In this document: piece after piece, positions 42,454 to 51,387 of the stretch
Layout of the letters: each line of letters starts with the position of its first letter
How positions within the stretch are numbered: position 1 is the stretch's first letter
NCBI RefSeq assembly: GCF_900091595.1
Contig: NZ_FMCW01000001.1
Coordinates: forward strand, 339,856-403,855
DNA from: Micromonospora haikouensis
GTDB taxonomy: Bacteria > Actinomycetota > Actinomycetes > Mycobacteriales > Micromonosporaceae
DNA: 64,000 bases
Direction: 5' to 3'
Notes under the pieces: model-generated
Told to the model about the DNA's origin: nothing
The model's database searches: none
Seen by the model: the letters and a program-made list of their open reading frames with translations, nothing else
Position numbers and translations under genes: made by a program

Positions 42454-44694
42454 ATGTTCGACTGGTGGGGGCGGGCGGTGGTGCGGGCCCGCTGGGCCGT
42501 GCTGGCCGCCGCCGTGGCGCTCATGGCGCTCGGCGCGACCTGGGGGACCGGCGTCTTCGGCCAGCTCAGCGGCGGCGGGTTCGCCGACCCGGCCAGCGAG
42601 TCCAGCCGCACGGCCGAGCGGATCACCGCCGAGCTGGGCCGGCAGGGCGCCGACGTTATCGTGCTCTGGTCCAGCGACACCGCCACCGTCGACCAGCCGG
42701 CGTTCCGCGACCCGGTCGCCGCCACCGTCGCGGCGCTGCGCCAGCGCCCCGAGATCGACAGCGTGACCACCTTCTACGACACCCCGGCGCCCCACCTGGT
42801 GTCCACCGACCGCCGGGCCACCTACGCCCTCGTCCAGCTCGACGGCGTCGACGAGGACGCCCGCGCCGAGGCGTACGACGCGGTGCGGCCCGCGTTCGAC
42901 GCCCCCGGGCTGCGCACCGAGCTCGGCGGCGCGGTGGCCTTCCAGCGGTACGCCAACGAGCAGACCACCGAGGACATCACCCGCGCCGAGCTGCTCTCCA
43001 TGCCGGTGCTGCTGGCCCTGCTCGTGCTGATCTTCGGCGGGCTGGTCGCGGCCACCACCCCGCTGCTCGTCGGCGGGCTCGCCATCCTCGGCGCGTTCGT
43101 CGCCGTCCGGCTGCTCAACATGGTCACCGACATGTCGATCTTCGCGATCAACGTGATCACCCTGATCGGCCTCGGCATGGCCGTCGACTACGCCCTGTTC
43201 GTGGTCAGCCGGTTCCGCGAGGAACTCGCCGCCGGCCGCGACACCGCCGAGGCGGTACGCCGCACCATGGCCACCGCCGGCCGCACCGTCCTCGTCTCCG
43301 GGCTCACCGTCGCCCTCGCCATGGCCAGCCTGCTGGTCTTCCCGCAGCCGTTCCTGCGCTCGATGGGCCTCGGCGGGATGGCCGCCGTGCTGGTCGCCAT
43401 GCTCGCGGCGCTCACCGTGCTGCCGGCCCTGCTCGCGGTGCTCGGCCGCCGGGTCGACGCGGTGCGCGTACCCGTGCCGTGGCGGCGTGGGGCGGGCCGT
43501 GGGCGGCCGGCGCAGGCCGCCACCAGCGGCGCCTGGGCCCGGATCGCGCGCAGCGTGATGCGCCGCCCGGTGCCCTACCTGGTCGGGGTGGCCCTGATCC
43601 TGGGGCTGCTGGCCACCCCGTTCCTGCGCGCCGAGTTCGGCGGCGTCGACGAGCGGGTGCTCCCGGCCGACGCCGGCCCCCGGGTGGTCTCCGAGCGGAT
43701 CGCCGCGCAGTTCCCCGGCGGCACCATCGCCCCGATCGACGTGCTGGTCACCGGCGTGCCGGCCGACGCGGTCGGGCCGTTCGCCGACCGGATCGCGGCG
43801 GTGCCCGGGGTGACCGGCGTGCGGGTCGCCGCGACCCGGGGGGCCTCGACGCTGCTCGCCGTCGCCTACCCGGGCGAGCCGACCGGCGACGCCGCCCGGG
43901 ACCTCGTCGGCGACCTGCGCGCCCTGCCCGCCCCGGACGGCGCGCGGGTGCTCGTCGGCGGCCGGCCCGGTGTCGACCGGGACCTGCTGGGCAGCCTCGG
44001 CGACCGGCTGCCCTGGATGGCCCTGCTGATGGCCGGCGCGACCCTGCTGCTGCTCTTCCTCGCGTTCGGCTCGGTGGTGCTGCCGGTCAAGGCGGTGCTG
44101 ATGAACCTGCTCTCCATCGGCGCGTCGTTCGGCGTGGTGGTCTGGATCTTCCAGGACGGGCACCTGTCCGGGCTGCTCGGCTTCACCTCGACCGGGTTCA
44201 TCGAGCCGAGCAACGTGATCCTCATGCTCGCCGTGCTGTTCGGGCTGGCCACCGACTACGAGGTGTTCCTGCTCTCCCGGGTCCGCGAGGAGTGGGACCG
44301 CACCGGCGACAACACCGCGTCGGTGGCCGCCGGCCTGCAACGCACCGGCCGGATCATCACCGCCGCCGCCCTGCTGCTCGTCATCGTGGTCGCCGGCTTC
44401 GCCACCGGCGCGATGGCGTACATCAAGCTGATCGGGATCGGCATGATCGTGGCGATCGTGGTCGACGCGACCCTGGTCCGGGCGCTGCTGGTGCCGGCCA
44501 CCATGCGCCTGCTCGGCCGCTGGAACTGGTGGGCCCCCGGCCCGCTCGGCGCGGTCTACCGCCGCTTCGGCATCCGCGAGTCGGACGACCCGGCCGGACC
44601 CGGGGCCGGTGGCGCGGCGGAACAGGCCGCCCCGGACGCGGTCGAGCCGGAGCCCGCCGGGCCGGAGAGCCGTCACCCCGCGTTCATCGGGTAG
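42454..44694 (+). CDS. MMPL-family transporter
   Basis: A 746-aa RND/MMPL exporter. It begins MFDWWGRAVVRARWAVLAAA (helix 1). A large external loop follows, then helices 2-6 with LLALLVLIFGGLVAATTPLL and ITLIGLGMAVDYALFVVSRFREEL. The second half repeats this pattern (VILMLAVLFGLATDYEVFLLSRVREEW), giving about 12 helices. MMPL proteins move lipids, siderophores or drugs using proton motive force. The ATG at 42454 has a GAGGGGGAA site; an ATG 15 codons upstream does not. It is divergent from tetR across the operator. Confidence 0.92.
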   Translation: MFDWWGRAVVRARWAVLAAAVALMALGATWGTGVFGQLSGGGFADPASESSRTAERITAELGRQGADVIVLWSSDTATVDQPAFRDPVAATVAALRQRPEIDSVTTFYDTPAPHLVSTDRRATYALVQLDGVDEDARAEAYDAVRPAFDAPGLRTELGGAVAFQRYANEQTTEDITRAELLSMPVLLALLVLIFGGLVAATTPLLVGGLAILGAFVAVRLLNMVTDMSIFAINVITLIGLGMAVDYALFVVSRFREELAAGRDTAEAVRRTMATAGRTVLVSGLTVALAMASLLVFPQPFLRSMGLGGMAAVLVAMLAALTVLPALLAVLGRRVDAVRVPVPWRRGAGRGRPAQAATSGAWARIARSVMRRPVPYLVGVALILGLLATPFLRAEFGGVDERVLPADAGPRVVSERIAAQFPGGTIAPIDVLVTGVPADAVGPFADRIAAVPGVTGVRVAATRGASTLLAVAYPGEPTGDAARDLVGDLRALPAPDGARVLVGGRPGVDRDLLGSLGDRLPWMALLMAGATLLLLFLAFGSVVLPVKAVLMNLLSIGASFGVVVWIFQDGHLSGLLGFTSTGFIEPSNVILMLAVLFGLATDYEVFLLSRVREEWDRTGDNTASVAAGLQRTGRIITAAALLLVIVVAGFATGAMAYIKLIGIGMIVAIVVDATLVRALLVPATMRLLGRWNWWAPGPLGAVYRRFGIRESDDPAGPGAGGAAEQAAPDAVEPEPAGPESRHPAFIG

Positions 44695-44702
44695 TCACTG
44701 GT

Positions 44703-44742
44703 GTCGATGCCCCGCCGGCTCTACCGTCGGTGGGGCATCGAC
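44703..44742 (+). terminator. Hairpin between MMPL and PhoX-like genes
   Basis: GTCGATGCCCC (44703-44713) and GGGGCATCGAC (44732-44742) form a perfect 11-bp stem with an 18-base loop. It starts nine bases after the MMPL stop and ends 18 bases before the next ATG. It is a terminator or attenuator. Confidence 0.6.
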
Positions 44743-44760
44743 CCTACCGGGAGGTAACCG

Positions 44761-45945
44761 ATGGACCGTCGTACCGTCCTGCGCGCCACCGTCGCCGGCG
44801 GGGCCGCCGCCTTCTGCGGCAGCCTCTGGGCCTCCGCCGCCCTCTCCGCGCCGGCCCTCGCCGCCGGGCCGGCCCAGCCCGGCCCCGGCCCGTACGGGGA
44901 CCTGCTCGCCGCCGACGCCAACGGCATCCACCTGCCCGCCGGCTTCACCAGCCGGGTGGTCGCCCGCTCCGGGCAGCGGGTCGCCGGCACCTCCTACCTG
45001 TGGCACTGGGCCCCCGACGGCGGCGCGTGCTTCCCCGCCCCCGACGGCTGGATCTACGTCTCCAACTCCGAGATCCCGCTCGCCGGCGGCACGTCGGCCG
45101 TGCGGTTCCGCGCCGACGGCAGCATCGCCTCGGCGTACCGGATCCTCGGCGGGACCAACCTCAACTGCGCCGGCGGGGCCACCCCGTGGGGCACCTGGCT
45201 CTCCTGCGAGGAGGCGCCGCTCGGCCGGGTCATGGAAACCTGGCCCGACGGCAGCCGCGCCGCCGAGGAGCGCACCCGGATGGGCCGGTTCACCCACGAG
45301 GCCGCCGCCTGCGACCCCGACCGGGGCGTCGTCTACCTCACCGAGGACGAGGAGGACGGCTGCTTCTACCGGTTCGTCCCCGACACCTGGGGCGACCTGC
45401 GCACCGGCCGGCTCCAGGTGCTCTGCGCGCCCGCCGGCCAGGTGACCGGCCCCGTGACCTGGGCCGACGTGCCCGACCGCGACGGGTTCCCCATCCCCAC
45501 CCGGCGTCAGGTCGGCGCGGCACAGCACTTCGACGGCGGCGAGGGCTGCTGGTACGACCGGGGCACCTGCTGGTTCACCACCAAGGGCGACAACCGGGTC
45601 TGGGCGTACGACGCCGCCAACCAGCGCCTCGAACTCGCGTACGACGACTCGCTGGTGCCCGCCGGGGCGGCCCCGCTCACCGGCGTCGACAACATCACCG
45701 GCACCCGCTCCGGCGACCTGTACGTGGCCGAGGACGGCGGCAACATGGAGATCAACATGATCACCCCGGCCGGCGTGGTCACCCCGTTCCTGCGCCTGCT
45801 CGGGCAGTCCGGCTCGGAGCTGACCGGCCCGGCCTTCTCCCCGGACGGCAGCCGCCTCTACTTCTCGTCGCAGCGGGGAGTCAGCGGGGCGGTCACCGGC
45901 AACGACGGCATCACGTACGAGATCACCGGCCCCTTCCGCCGCTGA
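44761..45945 (+). CDS. Secreted PhoX/DUF839-family protein
   Basis: A 394-aa exported protein. The N-terminus MDRRTVLRATVAGGAAAFCG has Tat-like features (RR followed by a hydrophobic stretch, signal to about residue 37, ALAAGP). The mature part is a beta-propeller-like domain of the alkaline phosphatase PhoX/DUF839 family: YVSNSEI, ATPWGTWLSCEEA, RFTHEAAACDPDRGVVYLTED, GVDNITGTRSGDLYVAED and GPAFSPDGSRLYFSSQRG. PhoX enzymes are calcium/iron phosphatases; whether this member keeps activity is uncertain. It has a strong GGGAGG site and probably shares the MMPL transcript. Confidence 0.85.
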   Translation: MDRRTVLRATVAGGAAAFCGSLWASAALSAPALAAGPAQPGPGPYGDLLAADANGIHLPAGFTSRVVARSGQRVAGTSYLWHWAPDGGACFPAPDGWIYVSNSEIPLAGGTSAVRFRADGSIASAYRILGGTNLNCAGGATPWGTWLSCEEAPLGRVMETWPDGSRAAEERTRMGRFTHEAAACDPDRGVVYLTEDEEDGCFYRFVPDTWGDLRTGRLQVLCAPAGQVTGPVTWADVPDRDGFPIPTRRQVGAAQHFDGGEGCWYDRGTCWFTTKGDNRVWAYDAANQRLELAYDDSLVPAGAAPLTGVDNITGTRSGDLYVAEDGGNMEINMITPAGVVTPFLRLLGQSGSELTGPAFSPDGSRLYFSSQRGVSGAVTGNDGITYEITGPFRR

Positions 45946-46039
45946 CCCCTGACCCTGACCGCTGGGCCGCCGACGATTGCCCTCCGAACGGCTGCGCCAC
46001 CGGATGCCCGGAGGTCGCTGACGTGACCCGGCCCGCCCG
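45946..46039 (+). other. Short gene-free stretch before nested elements
   Basis: Ninety-four bases between the PhoX-like gene and the first CTAG of the mobile elements. No feature is seen. Confidence 0.5.
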
Positions 46040-46250
46040 CTAGGGAGCTGAGTCACTTACGACATCACCCACCCACCCCAGTACCCGATGGCCACCCCAG
46101 CACTCCGGTGATCAAGAGGAATGCGTCAGGAATGATCTCGACGATGACACATTCCTCTTGATCACCGCGCCGGGCCGGGACGCGCCGGGGCCGGTAGGGA
46201 GGGCGGGGAGGGCCGGGCGGCGTGATGTCGTAGGTGACTCAGCTCCCTAG
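46040..46250. mobile_element. 203-bp MITE-like element with CTAG target duplications
   Basis: CTAG (46040-46043) and CTAG (46247-46250) flank an element whose 25-bp ends (46044-46068 and 46222-46246, starting GGAGCTGAGTCAC) are inverted repeats with one mismatch. It contains no gene. An internal hairpin (46107-46166) has perfect 17-bp arms, GGTGATCAAGAGGAATG and its complement. The layout is that of a miniature inverted-repeat element. The CTAG duplication suggests mobilisation by an IS701-type transposase, but its ends differ from those of the adjacent IS. Confidence 0.75.
46107..46166. repeat. Internal 17-bp inverted repeat of the MITE-like element
   Basis: Perfect arms lie at 46107-46123 and 46150-46166. 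The stem extends to about 22 bp with one mismatch (GCGTCA opposite TGACAC). It could act as a terminator or as a second, older inverted-repeat unit. Confidence 0.6.
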
Positions 46251-46315
46251 TAGTGCTTTGTTAGGTCGGTGTGTCGCTGGCCGTCGGTGGCGGTTCGGGG
46301 TAGTTCGATGTTGGC

Positions 46316-47557
46316 GTGACCCCTGACGAGCTTTCCGTTGTGCGGCAACGGCTTGAGGCGTTCGCCGCGGATGTGTTCACCCCGCTGGTGCGCTCGGATC
46401 AGCGGGCCAAGGGTGAGATGTATCTGCGGGGCTTGTTGCTGGACGGTCGGCGTAAGTCGATGCAGCCGATGGCGGATCGGCTCGGGGTGGATCACCAGGG
46501 GTTACAGCAGTTCGTGACGACGTCGACGTGGGACACCGCGGCGGTGCGGATACGGCTGGCCCGCCGGGCGGTCGAGGCGGTCAGGCCGGTCGCGTGGGTG
46601 GTCGACGACACCGGCTTCCCGAAGGACGGCAAGAGTTCGCCGGGCGTGGCCAGGCAGTACTCGGGGACGTTGGGCAAGGTGGCGAACTGTCAGATCGGGG
46701 TGAGCGTCCACGCCGTCACCGACACCGCGTCGTGTCCTCTGGACTGGCGGTTGTTCGTGCCGACGTCGTGGGACGACCACGCCGTAGACGAGGCAGACCG
46801 GCCCGTGGTGGCCGTTCGCCGGACCCGCTGTGGGATACCCGCCGACGAGCGTCATCGCCCGAAGTGGGCGCTGGTCGTGGGGATGCTCGACGAACTGGCC
46901 GAGCACGGCCTGCGCCCACCGCTGCTGGCAGCGGACGCCGGCTACGGAGACAACAGCCAGTTCCGCAGCGCCTTGGACGAGCGTGGGATCGGCTACATCA
47001 TGCAGGTCAAAGGCGACGCCCTCGCTCACAAGCCAGAGGTGCAACCGGTGCCGCGGGTGTGGTCCGGGCGTGGTCGCCCACCCACCCGCACCGAACCGCG
47101 CTACCCCAAGACGGCGGTCAGCCTGGTCGAACACATCCGCGCCGCCGGCCGCCAGGCTGCGGAGACGATCACCTGGCGGGAAGGCTCGAAAGGCACGATG
47201 AGCTCCCAGTTCATCTTCCTGCGGGTCCGTCCGGCCGGGCACCGCGTCGCTCGTGACCCGGACGGTCTCCTGCCCGAGCGGTGGCTGATCGCTCAGTGGC
47301 CGCACGACGAGGCCGAGCCGGTGAAGTACTGGCTGTCCAGCCTGCCGGCCACCACCAGTCACGCCGACCTTGTCCGCTACGGCAAGATCCGCTGGCGCAT
47401 CGAACACGACTACCGAGAACTGAAGACCGGCCTCGGCCTGGACCACTTCGAAGGCCGCTCCTGGACCGGCTGGCACCGCCACGTCACCCTGGTCACCGCC
47501 GCGCATCTGTTCATCACCGAACTGCGTCTGGACCCAAAAGCGGATGCGCCGGCCTGA
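46316..47557 (+). CDS. IS701-family transposase (zero-frame product)
   Basis: A 413-aa DDE transposase. The catalytic Asp residues lie in VAWVVDDTGFPKDGKSSPGV and PPLLAADAGYGDNSQF. The Glu is in the RIEHDYRELKTGLGLDHFEGR helix. The N-terminus starts MTPDELSVVRQRLEAFAADV at a GTG. In frame 0 it stops at 47557, but a conserved-looking tail (GLTLYAVIRELQRLLATWTG and a CITCHQP Cys motif) continues in the -1 frame to 47673, reachable through the CCCAAAA site at 47533. If slippage occurs, a 452-aa form results. Otherwise the frame break is a mutation. Confidence 0.9.
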   Translation: MTPDELSVVRQRLEAFAADVFTPLVRSDQRAKGEMYLRGLLLDGRRKSMQPMADRLGVDHQGLQQFVTTSTWDTAAVRIRLARRAVEAVRPVAWVVDDTGFPKDGKSSPGVARQYSGTLGKVANCQIGVSVHAVTDTASCPLDWRLFVPTSWDDHAVDEADRPVVAVRRTRCGIPADERHRPKWALVVGMLDELAEHGLRPPLLAADAGYGDNSQFRSALDERGIGYIMQVKGDALAHKPEVQPVPRVWSGRGRPPTRTEPRYPKTAVSLVEHIRAAGRQAAETITWREGSKGTMSSQFIFLRVRPAGHRVARDPDGLLPERWLIAQWPHDEAEPVKYWLSSLPATTSHADLVRYGKIRWRIEHDYRELKTGLGLDHFEGRSWTGWHRHVTLVTAAHLFITELRLDPKADAPA

Positions 47558-47577
47558 CCCTCTACGCGGTCATCCGC
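47533..47577 (+). promoter_or_regulatory. Candidate -1 ribosomal frameshift signal in transposase
   Basis: CCCAAAA (47533-47539) is an XXXYYYZ heptamer in exact phase (C-CCA-AAA). It is followed immediately by GCGGATG (47540-47546), which pairs with CATCCGC (47571-47577). After slippage the frame reads P-K-S-G-C-A-G-L-T-L-Y and runs to a TAA at 47671-47673. Confidence 0.5.
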
Positions 47578-47687
47578 GAGCTGCAACGACTCCTCGCGAC
47601 CTGGACCGGCGCCTGCATCACCTGCCACCAACCCGTGAAACCGTTACACCGCAACAAACGCCACCGAACCTAACAAAGCACTACTAG

Positions 47688-47747
47688 TGGCTGTTCACCG
47701 CATTGGCGGGTTCTGCTTGCGGAGCCTGCTGGTTGTCGTGAGGTGGA
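47688..47747. other. Short sequence between IS and FG-GAP gene
   Basis: Sixty bases following the right CTAG. No gene and no terminator-like hairpin are visible, so the IS may have displaced the original downstream region of the leftward FG-GAP gene. Confidence 0.4.
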
Positions 47748-50700
47748 TCAGCCGAAGGACTTCATGGTGCTCCAGTCCGCGCCCAGCACGACCTTCACCG
47801 GGGTGCCGGCACTCGTGGCGGAGGGGTGGTAGACCCGGATCTGACCGTCGGCGCCAGACCGGACCCAGAGGTCGGGCACCTGGTCGCCGCTGACGTCCGG
47901 GATCGCGATCACCGAGCTCATCGCCGCCTCCGTCCAGCCGGTGCCATAGGAGACGTCGCCGTCGCGCGAGTTGGCGGCCTGCTTGAGCGAGTGCAGGTCG
48001 ACGCTGCCCGCTGCCGCCCCGGGCAGGCCGTGGCGGACGTACATGTTGCCGTTGTCCAGGTTGCGCCAGAGCAGGTCGGGGGTGCCGTCGACGTCGACGT
48101 CCGCCACGTTGACGATGTCCCTGCGCCCCCAGGCGGACCCCTCCATCAGGGTCGCCTCCTGGAAGCTCGCCCCGGTGTAGCCACCGAGCATCCAGAACGC
48201 CGTCCCGGCCCGCACCACCAGGTCCGGCCGTTGATCGCCGGTGACGTCACCGACGGCCTTGATCTGGGTCCAGGTGCCCGGATCCGGCGCGCCGGGCGGC
48301 AGCAGGACCCGCAGCCGGCGGTTGACGTCGAAACTGCCGTACCCGTCGCCGGGGTAGAGCCAGAATCGGCCGTCGGGGGTGCGAGCGAACAGGTCGGTGA
48401 CGCCGTCGCCCGGGTAGGCGTCGTCGTACTTGGCGATCAGGGCCGCCTTGGCGGCACCCGCGTCCCACCAATGTCCCGGCGGGTTCAGTTCGTTGCCGGT
48501 GGTGTAGGAGGCGGCGAGCCACGAGTACAACTCGCCGCCCTCATCGCCCGCGTAGGTGCGCAGGTTGCCCGTGGCATCGACGAGGATCAGGTCGGGCAGG
48601 TCGTCGCCGGTGACGTCGCCGGGTTTGTCGGCCGTCTCGCTGGGCGGCACGTAGAAGGTGTAGTCGGTGCGGACGCTGCGGTTGCCGACCGCGTCGAGGG
48701 CGTACACGTGCAGGGTGTTCGGGCCGGCGTGCCGGGGAGCCAGACCGGCCACGGTGGCCTTGCCGCCGCTGGCCGGGATCGTGAGGGGGTTGATGCTCTC
48801 GAACGAGTAGGTGAACTGGGCGGCGCCCGCCGCGCTGAACTCGACCGGCCCGGTCTGCCCGAACTTCACGGTGGACCAGGTGGCGCCGTCCGGGGTCGCC
48901 TCCAGCCACACGTTGCTGGCGACGTCCGGAGCCGGGGGCGCGGAGGCGTCGATGGTGAAGCGGCACGGCTCGGTGCCCGGCGGATAGTACGAGGACGACG
49001 CGTTCGAGTGGTCCTCGGCGCGCACGTCCCAGGAGTAGGTGACCCCGTCTTCCAGGCTGCCGACGGGGACCGTCCAACTGGCCCTGCCGTCACTGGAGTG
49101 GGTGACGAGGGTACCCGCGGGCACCGTGGTGCCGGTCCGCCAGAAGCGGAAGCGCAGCCCCTTGAGGTTGCCGTCCGGGTCGATGGCCTTCGCCGACAGG
49201 GAGATCGTGGTCCGGGCGATGGTGGCGCCGCCGCCGGGGCCGGGCACGCAAGCGCCGCCGGGCGAGGTCCGGCCGTCCGTCGGCTCGCCCGGGGGACGGT
49301 TGTGGACGACCTCCAGCTCGGCCGTGTTGGCCTTGAACTTGCGCCAGGTCAGCGTGTCGGACTCGCTGGTGGCGCGCATGCCGAGGGTGATGCTTCCCCA
49401 GCCCTTGGTGGCGGCCTCCTGGGCCGCGCCCAGCACGTCGAACCGGACGTACTCGTCGTCGCAGCTGCTGCCGTAGCCGTGGGCGAAGGACCGCTTCTGC
49501 TGCACGGACTCCCATGCCGGTTGCTTCTGCCAGGTGCTGCTGGAGGAGATGGCGCCGGTGAGCCAGAGCTGCATCTCCCGGGCCGTGCAGGACCAGGAGT
49601 GGTTGTTCAGCACCCGGAAGCCGGCCTCGCTGACCACCGTTCCCTTGATCTTGCTGTCGAAGCCCATCCGCCAGAAGGAACGCGTCGTCAGGGGAGTGTC
49701 CTCGTCGTAGCCGACCCGGGCGTCCGAGGTGCCGCTGTTGAAGTTGGTGCTGTGGTAGGTGTTGGTGTTCGGGCTCTGCTTGTAGACGGTGGCCCAGGAC
49801 TGCAGTCCTGTCTTGAGGGTCGGGTCGAGGAAGAGCGGGAAGAGCGCCTCGGGATCGGTGAGCAGGCCGGTGGCGGCGGCGTCCAGGTGCAACCGGGCCT
49901 CGCCGGTGTCCTCACCGTCGAGGCGGGTGGGCATCGGGCCCTGCCGGGAACCGGGCTCGGCGCCGCTGAGGCCGGAGAGTTGCAGCACGTGGGCGCTGGT
50001 GTCCACCGCCGTGCGCAGCGGCGTCTCGGGCGAGGTGGGCTCCCGGCCGGCGGAGTCCCAGGCGAACGGGCTGGGGATGGAGCCGATCTCCGCACCGCTG
50101 ACGGGGTCGAGGATCTGCACCCCGTTGGTGGGCTGCTGGTGGCGGAAGACGGCCGTCGCGGACCGCAGCCCGTAGGTCAGGGTGTCGACGGCGTCGAGAG
50201 TGGCGGCGTTGCGGTTCTTGACGATCAGCAGTTGCCCGAACCCGCCCTCTTCGCGGGCGACGACGAGCAGGTCGACACCGGGCAACACCTCGGGGTAGAG
50301 CGCGCGGGGCCCGTCCAGCACCGGTTCCGGCAGGAGGCCGGGCCACAGGTAGGTGATCGTGTGGCCGTCGATCTGCACCTCGGCGAGGGCGGTCTCGGCG
50401 GGGCTCTCGGACTGGGCGGCCGGGGCGAGCCGCAGTGAATTGGTGGTGATGCCGCTCGACTGCCCGTCCTGCTTGGCTGCGGAAGGGCTGCCGGCGGAGA
50501 AGCGGACCGGCGCCGGCGCGTTGGCCGGCGTGACATCCAGCCCGGTGGGGGTGCGGTCAGCGCGGGTGAGGGTGGTGTCGATCGGGGCCCACTGCCCGGA
50601 GGCGGTCTTCGCGCGCTGGGGCACCGCGTGGAAGGTGGTGCGGAGCTTGCTGTCCGGGCGCGCCCAGGTGAGCGAGGTGGCGGTGGTCGCGGTGTCGACG

Positions 50701-50933
50701 GGCACCTCCTGACCGGTGCGTCGGGCCTCGGCCATCGCGGCCGCGTAGTCCCGGCCGGCGGTGTCCACCGGCGCGGCTTCGAGGGCCCGCTCCGGTCGGG
50801 AGGGCCGGCTGTCGTCGGCGCGCAGCCAGTAGGGCAGCCCGGCCACGAGGAGCGCGACCAGCAGAAAGCCCAGGGTGCAGAGCTGCCGGGTACGCGTACG
50901 CAGGAAAGGGCTGAGCAGGCGAGGCACGGTCAC
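47748..50933 (-). CDS. Secreted FG-GAP/VCBS-repeat protein with DNRLRE-like region
   Basis: A 1061-aa surface or secreted protein. A signal anchor lies at residues 19-38 (LCTLGFLLVALLVAGLPYWL). The central part (about residues 390-560) resembles a DNRLRE cell-wall-type beta domain (TYHSTNFNSGTSDARVGYDE, WRMGFDSKIKGT, VRFDVLGAAQEAATKG). A fibronectin-like domain follows (DGNLKGLRFRFWRTG). The C-terminal 260 residues contain FG-GAP/VCBS repeats marked by calcium-loop patterns such as GDVTGDDLPDLILVD, GDVTGDQRPDLVVR, ADVDVDGTPDLLWR and PDVSGDQVPDLWVR. It is divergent from the RHS toxin and could help display or deliver it. The start is GTG. Confidence 0.82.
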   Translation of the reverse strand: MTVPRLLSPFLRTRTRQLCTLGFLLVALLVAGLPYWLRADDSRPSRPERALEAAPVDTAGRDYAAAMAEARRTGQEVPVDTATTATSLTWARPDSKLRTTFHAVPQRAKTASGQWAPIDTTLTRADRTPTGLDVTPANAPAPVRFSAGSPSAAKQDGQSSGITTNSLRLAPAAQSESPAETALAEVQIDGHTITYLWPGLLPEPVLDGPRALYPEVLPGVDLLVVAREEGGFGQLLIVKNRNAATLDAVDTLTYGLRSATAVFRHQQPTNGVQILDPVSGAEIGSIPSPFAWDSAGREPTSPETPLRTAVDTSAHVLQLSGLSGAEPGSRQGPMPTRLDGEDTGEARLHLDAAATGLLTDPEALFPLFLDPTLKTGLQSWATVYKQSPNTNTYHSTNFNSGTSDARVGYDEDTPLTTRSFWRMGFDSKIKGTVVSEAGFRVLNNHSWSCTAREMQLWLTGAISSSSTWQKQPAWESVQQKRSFAHGYGSSCDDEYVRFDVLGAAQEAATKGWGSITLGMRATSESDTLTWRKFKANTAELEVVHNRPPGEPTDGRTSPGGACVPGPGGGATIARTTISLSAKAIDPDGNLKGLRFRFWRTGTTVPAGTLVTHSSDGRASWTVPVGSLEDGVTYSWDVRAEDHSNASSSYYPPGTEPCRFTIDASAPPAPDVASNVWLEATPDGATWSTVKFGQTGPVEFSAAGAAQFTYSFESINPLTIPASGGKATVAGLAPRHAGPNTLHVYALDAVGNRSVRTDYTFYVPPSETADKPGDVTGDDLPDLILVDATGNLRTYAGDEGGELYSWLAASYTTGNELNPPGHWWDAGAAKAALIAKYDDAYPGDGVTDLFARTPDGRFWLYPGDGYGSFDVNRRLRVLLPPGAPDPGTWTQIKAVGDVTGDQRPDLVVRAGTAFWMLGGYTGASFQEATLMEGSAWGRRDIVNVADVDVDGTPDLLWRNLDNGNMYVRHGLPGAAAGSVDLHSLKQAANSRDGDVSYGTGWTEAAMSSVIAIPDVSGDQVPDLWVRSGADGQIRVYHPSATSAGTPVKVVLGADWSTMKSFG

Positions 50934-51387
50934 GGCGGTCTACTCCCGTGGGGGGCCGGGCGGACAGGGCGGCGGCAACGACGAGCGATCCCGTCCGGCG
51001 GAGGGCCACGGGGCAGCAAGCGCGGGCACACGATCGCACAACCAGTCGCCAGCTCGTCACACTTTCTTCCGTTATCGATTCGTGATCTTGTACGCGCTGT
51101 CGTCGAGAGTCGCGACCAAGAGTTGACCTATGCGGCTTTCCTTGGCCCAACTTGCCGGTCATGTGCGGATTGATCCGTCAAGGGGGGAATCCGTTGCCTC
51201 GACGGCTCTCGCGAGGAAATAAGCCGTGACCAGGATCACTGGCATGTCGCTCTGATCACGTCCAGTTACCTTGAGTAAGAGTGCTGGTTGATCCACAGTG
51301 CTCAGGCGTGCCACGCCCGGCGCGTGCCGTGCCGTCGCGGTCGTACCGCGATCTCTTCCGTCTTCGCGCCTGGGTGGGAGCCGACGT
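50934..51387. promoter_or_regulatory. Divergent region between FG-GAP and RHS genes
   Basis: This 454-bp gap, AT-richer than its flanks (51050-51290), must hold promoters for both large genes. Visible elements are TTGACC at 51123-51128 and the inverted repeat CGGAT-TG-ATCCG (51166-51177), overlapping TTGATCCGTCAA (51170-51181). No firm -10 was identified. A GGGAG ribosome binding site precedes the RHS ATG. Confidence 0.35.

Larger units (their letters stand above)
46251..47683 (+). mobile_element. IS701-family insertion sequence, 1433 bp
   Basis: The ends are a perfect 16-bp inverted repeat, TAGTGCTTTGTTAGGT (46251-46266) and its complement (47668-47683), with imperfect continuation inward. 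CTAG flanks both sides (46247-46250 and 47684-47687), matching the 4-bp CTAG-type target duplication known for IS701 relatives. One transposase gene fills it. The left CTAG is shared with the right end of the MITE-like element. Confidence 0.88.

Noticed and set aside
42465..46043. 1192-codon plus-strand frame across the MMPL and PhoX-like genes
   Set aside because: It is an out-of-frame Arg/Pro/Gly-rich shadow; the MMPL and PhoX-like frames show real domain motifs.
47281..47673. Separate gene downstream of the IS701 transposase
   Set aside because: Its first half overlaps the transposase in another frame and only the last 45 codons look coding; better explained as the -1 frame tail of the transposase.
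51166..51181. FNR/Crp-type site TTGATCCGTCAA upstream of the RHS gene
   Set aside because: The match is partial and the site overlaps another small inverted repeat; kept only as a note in the region entry.
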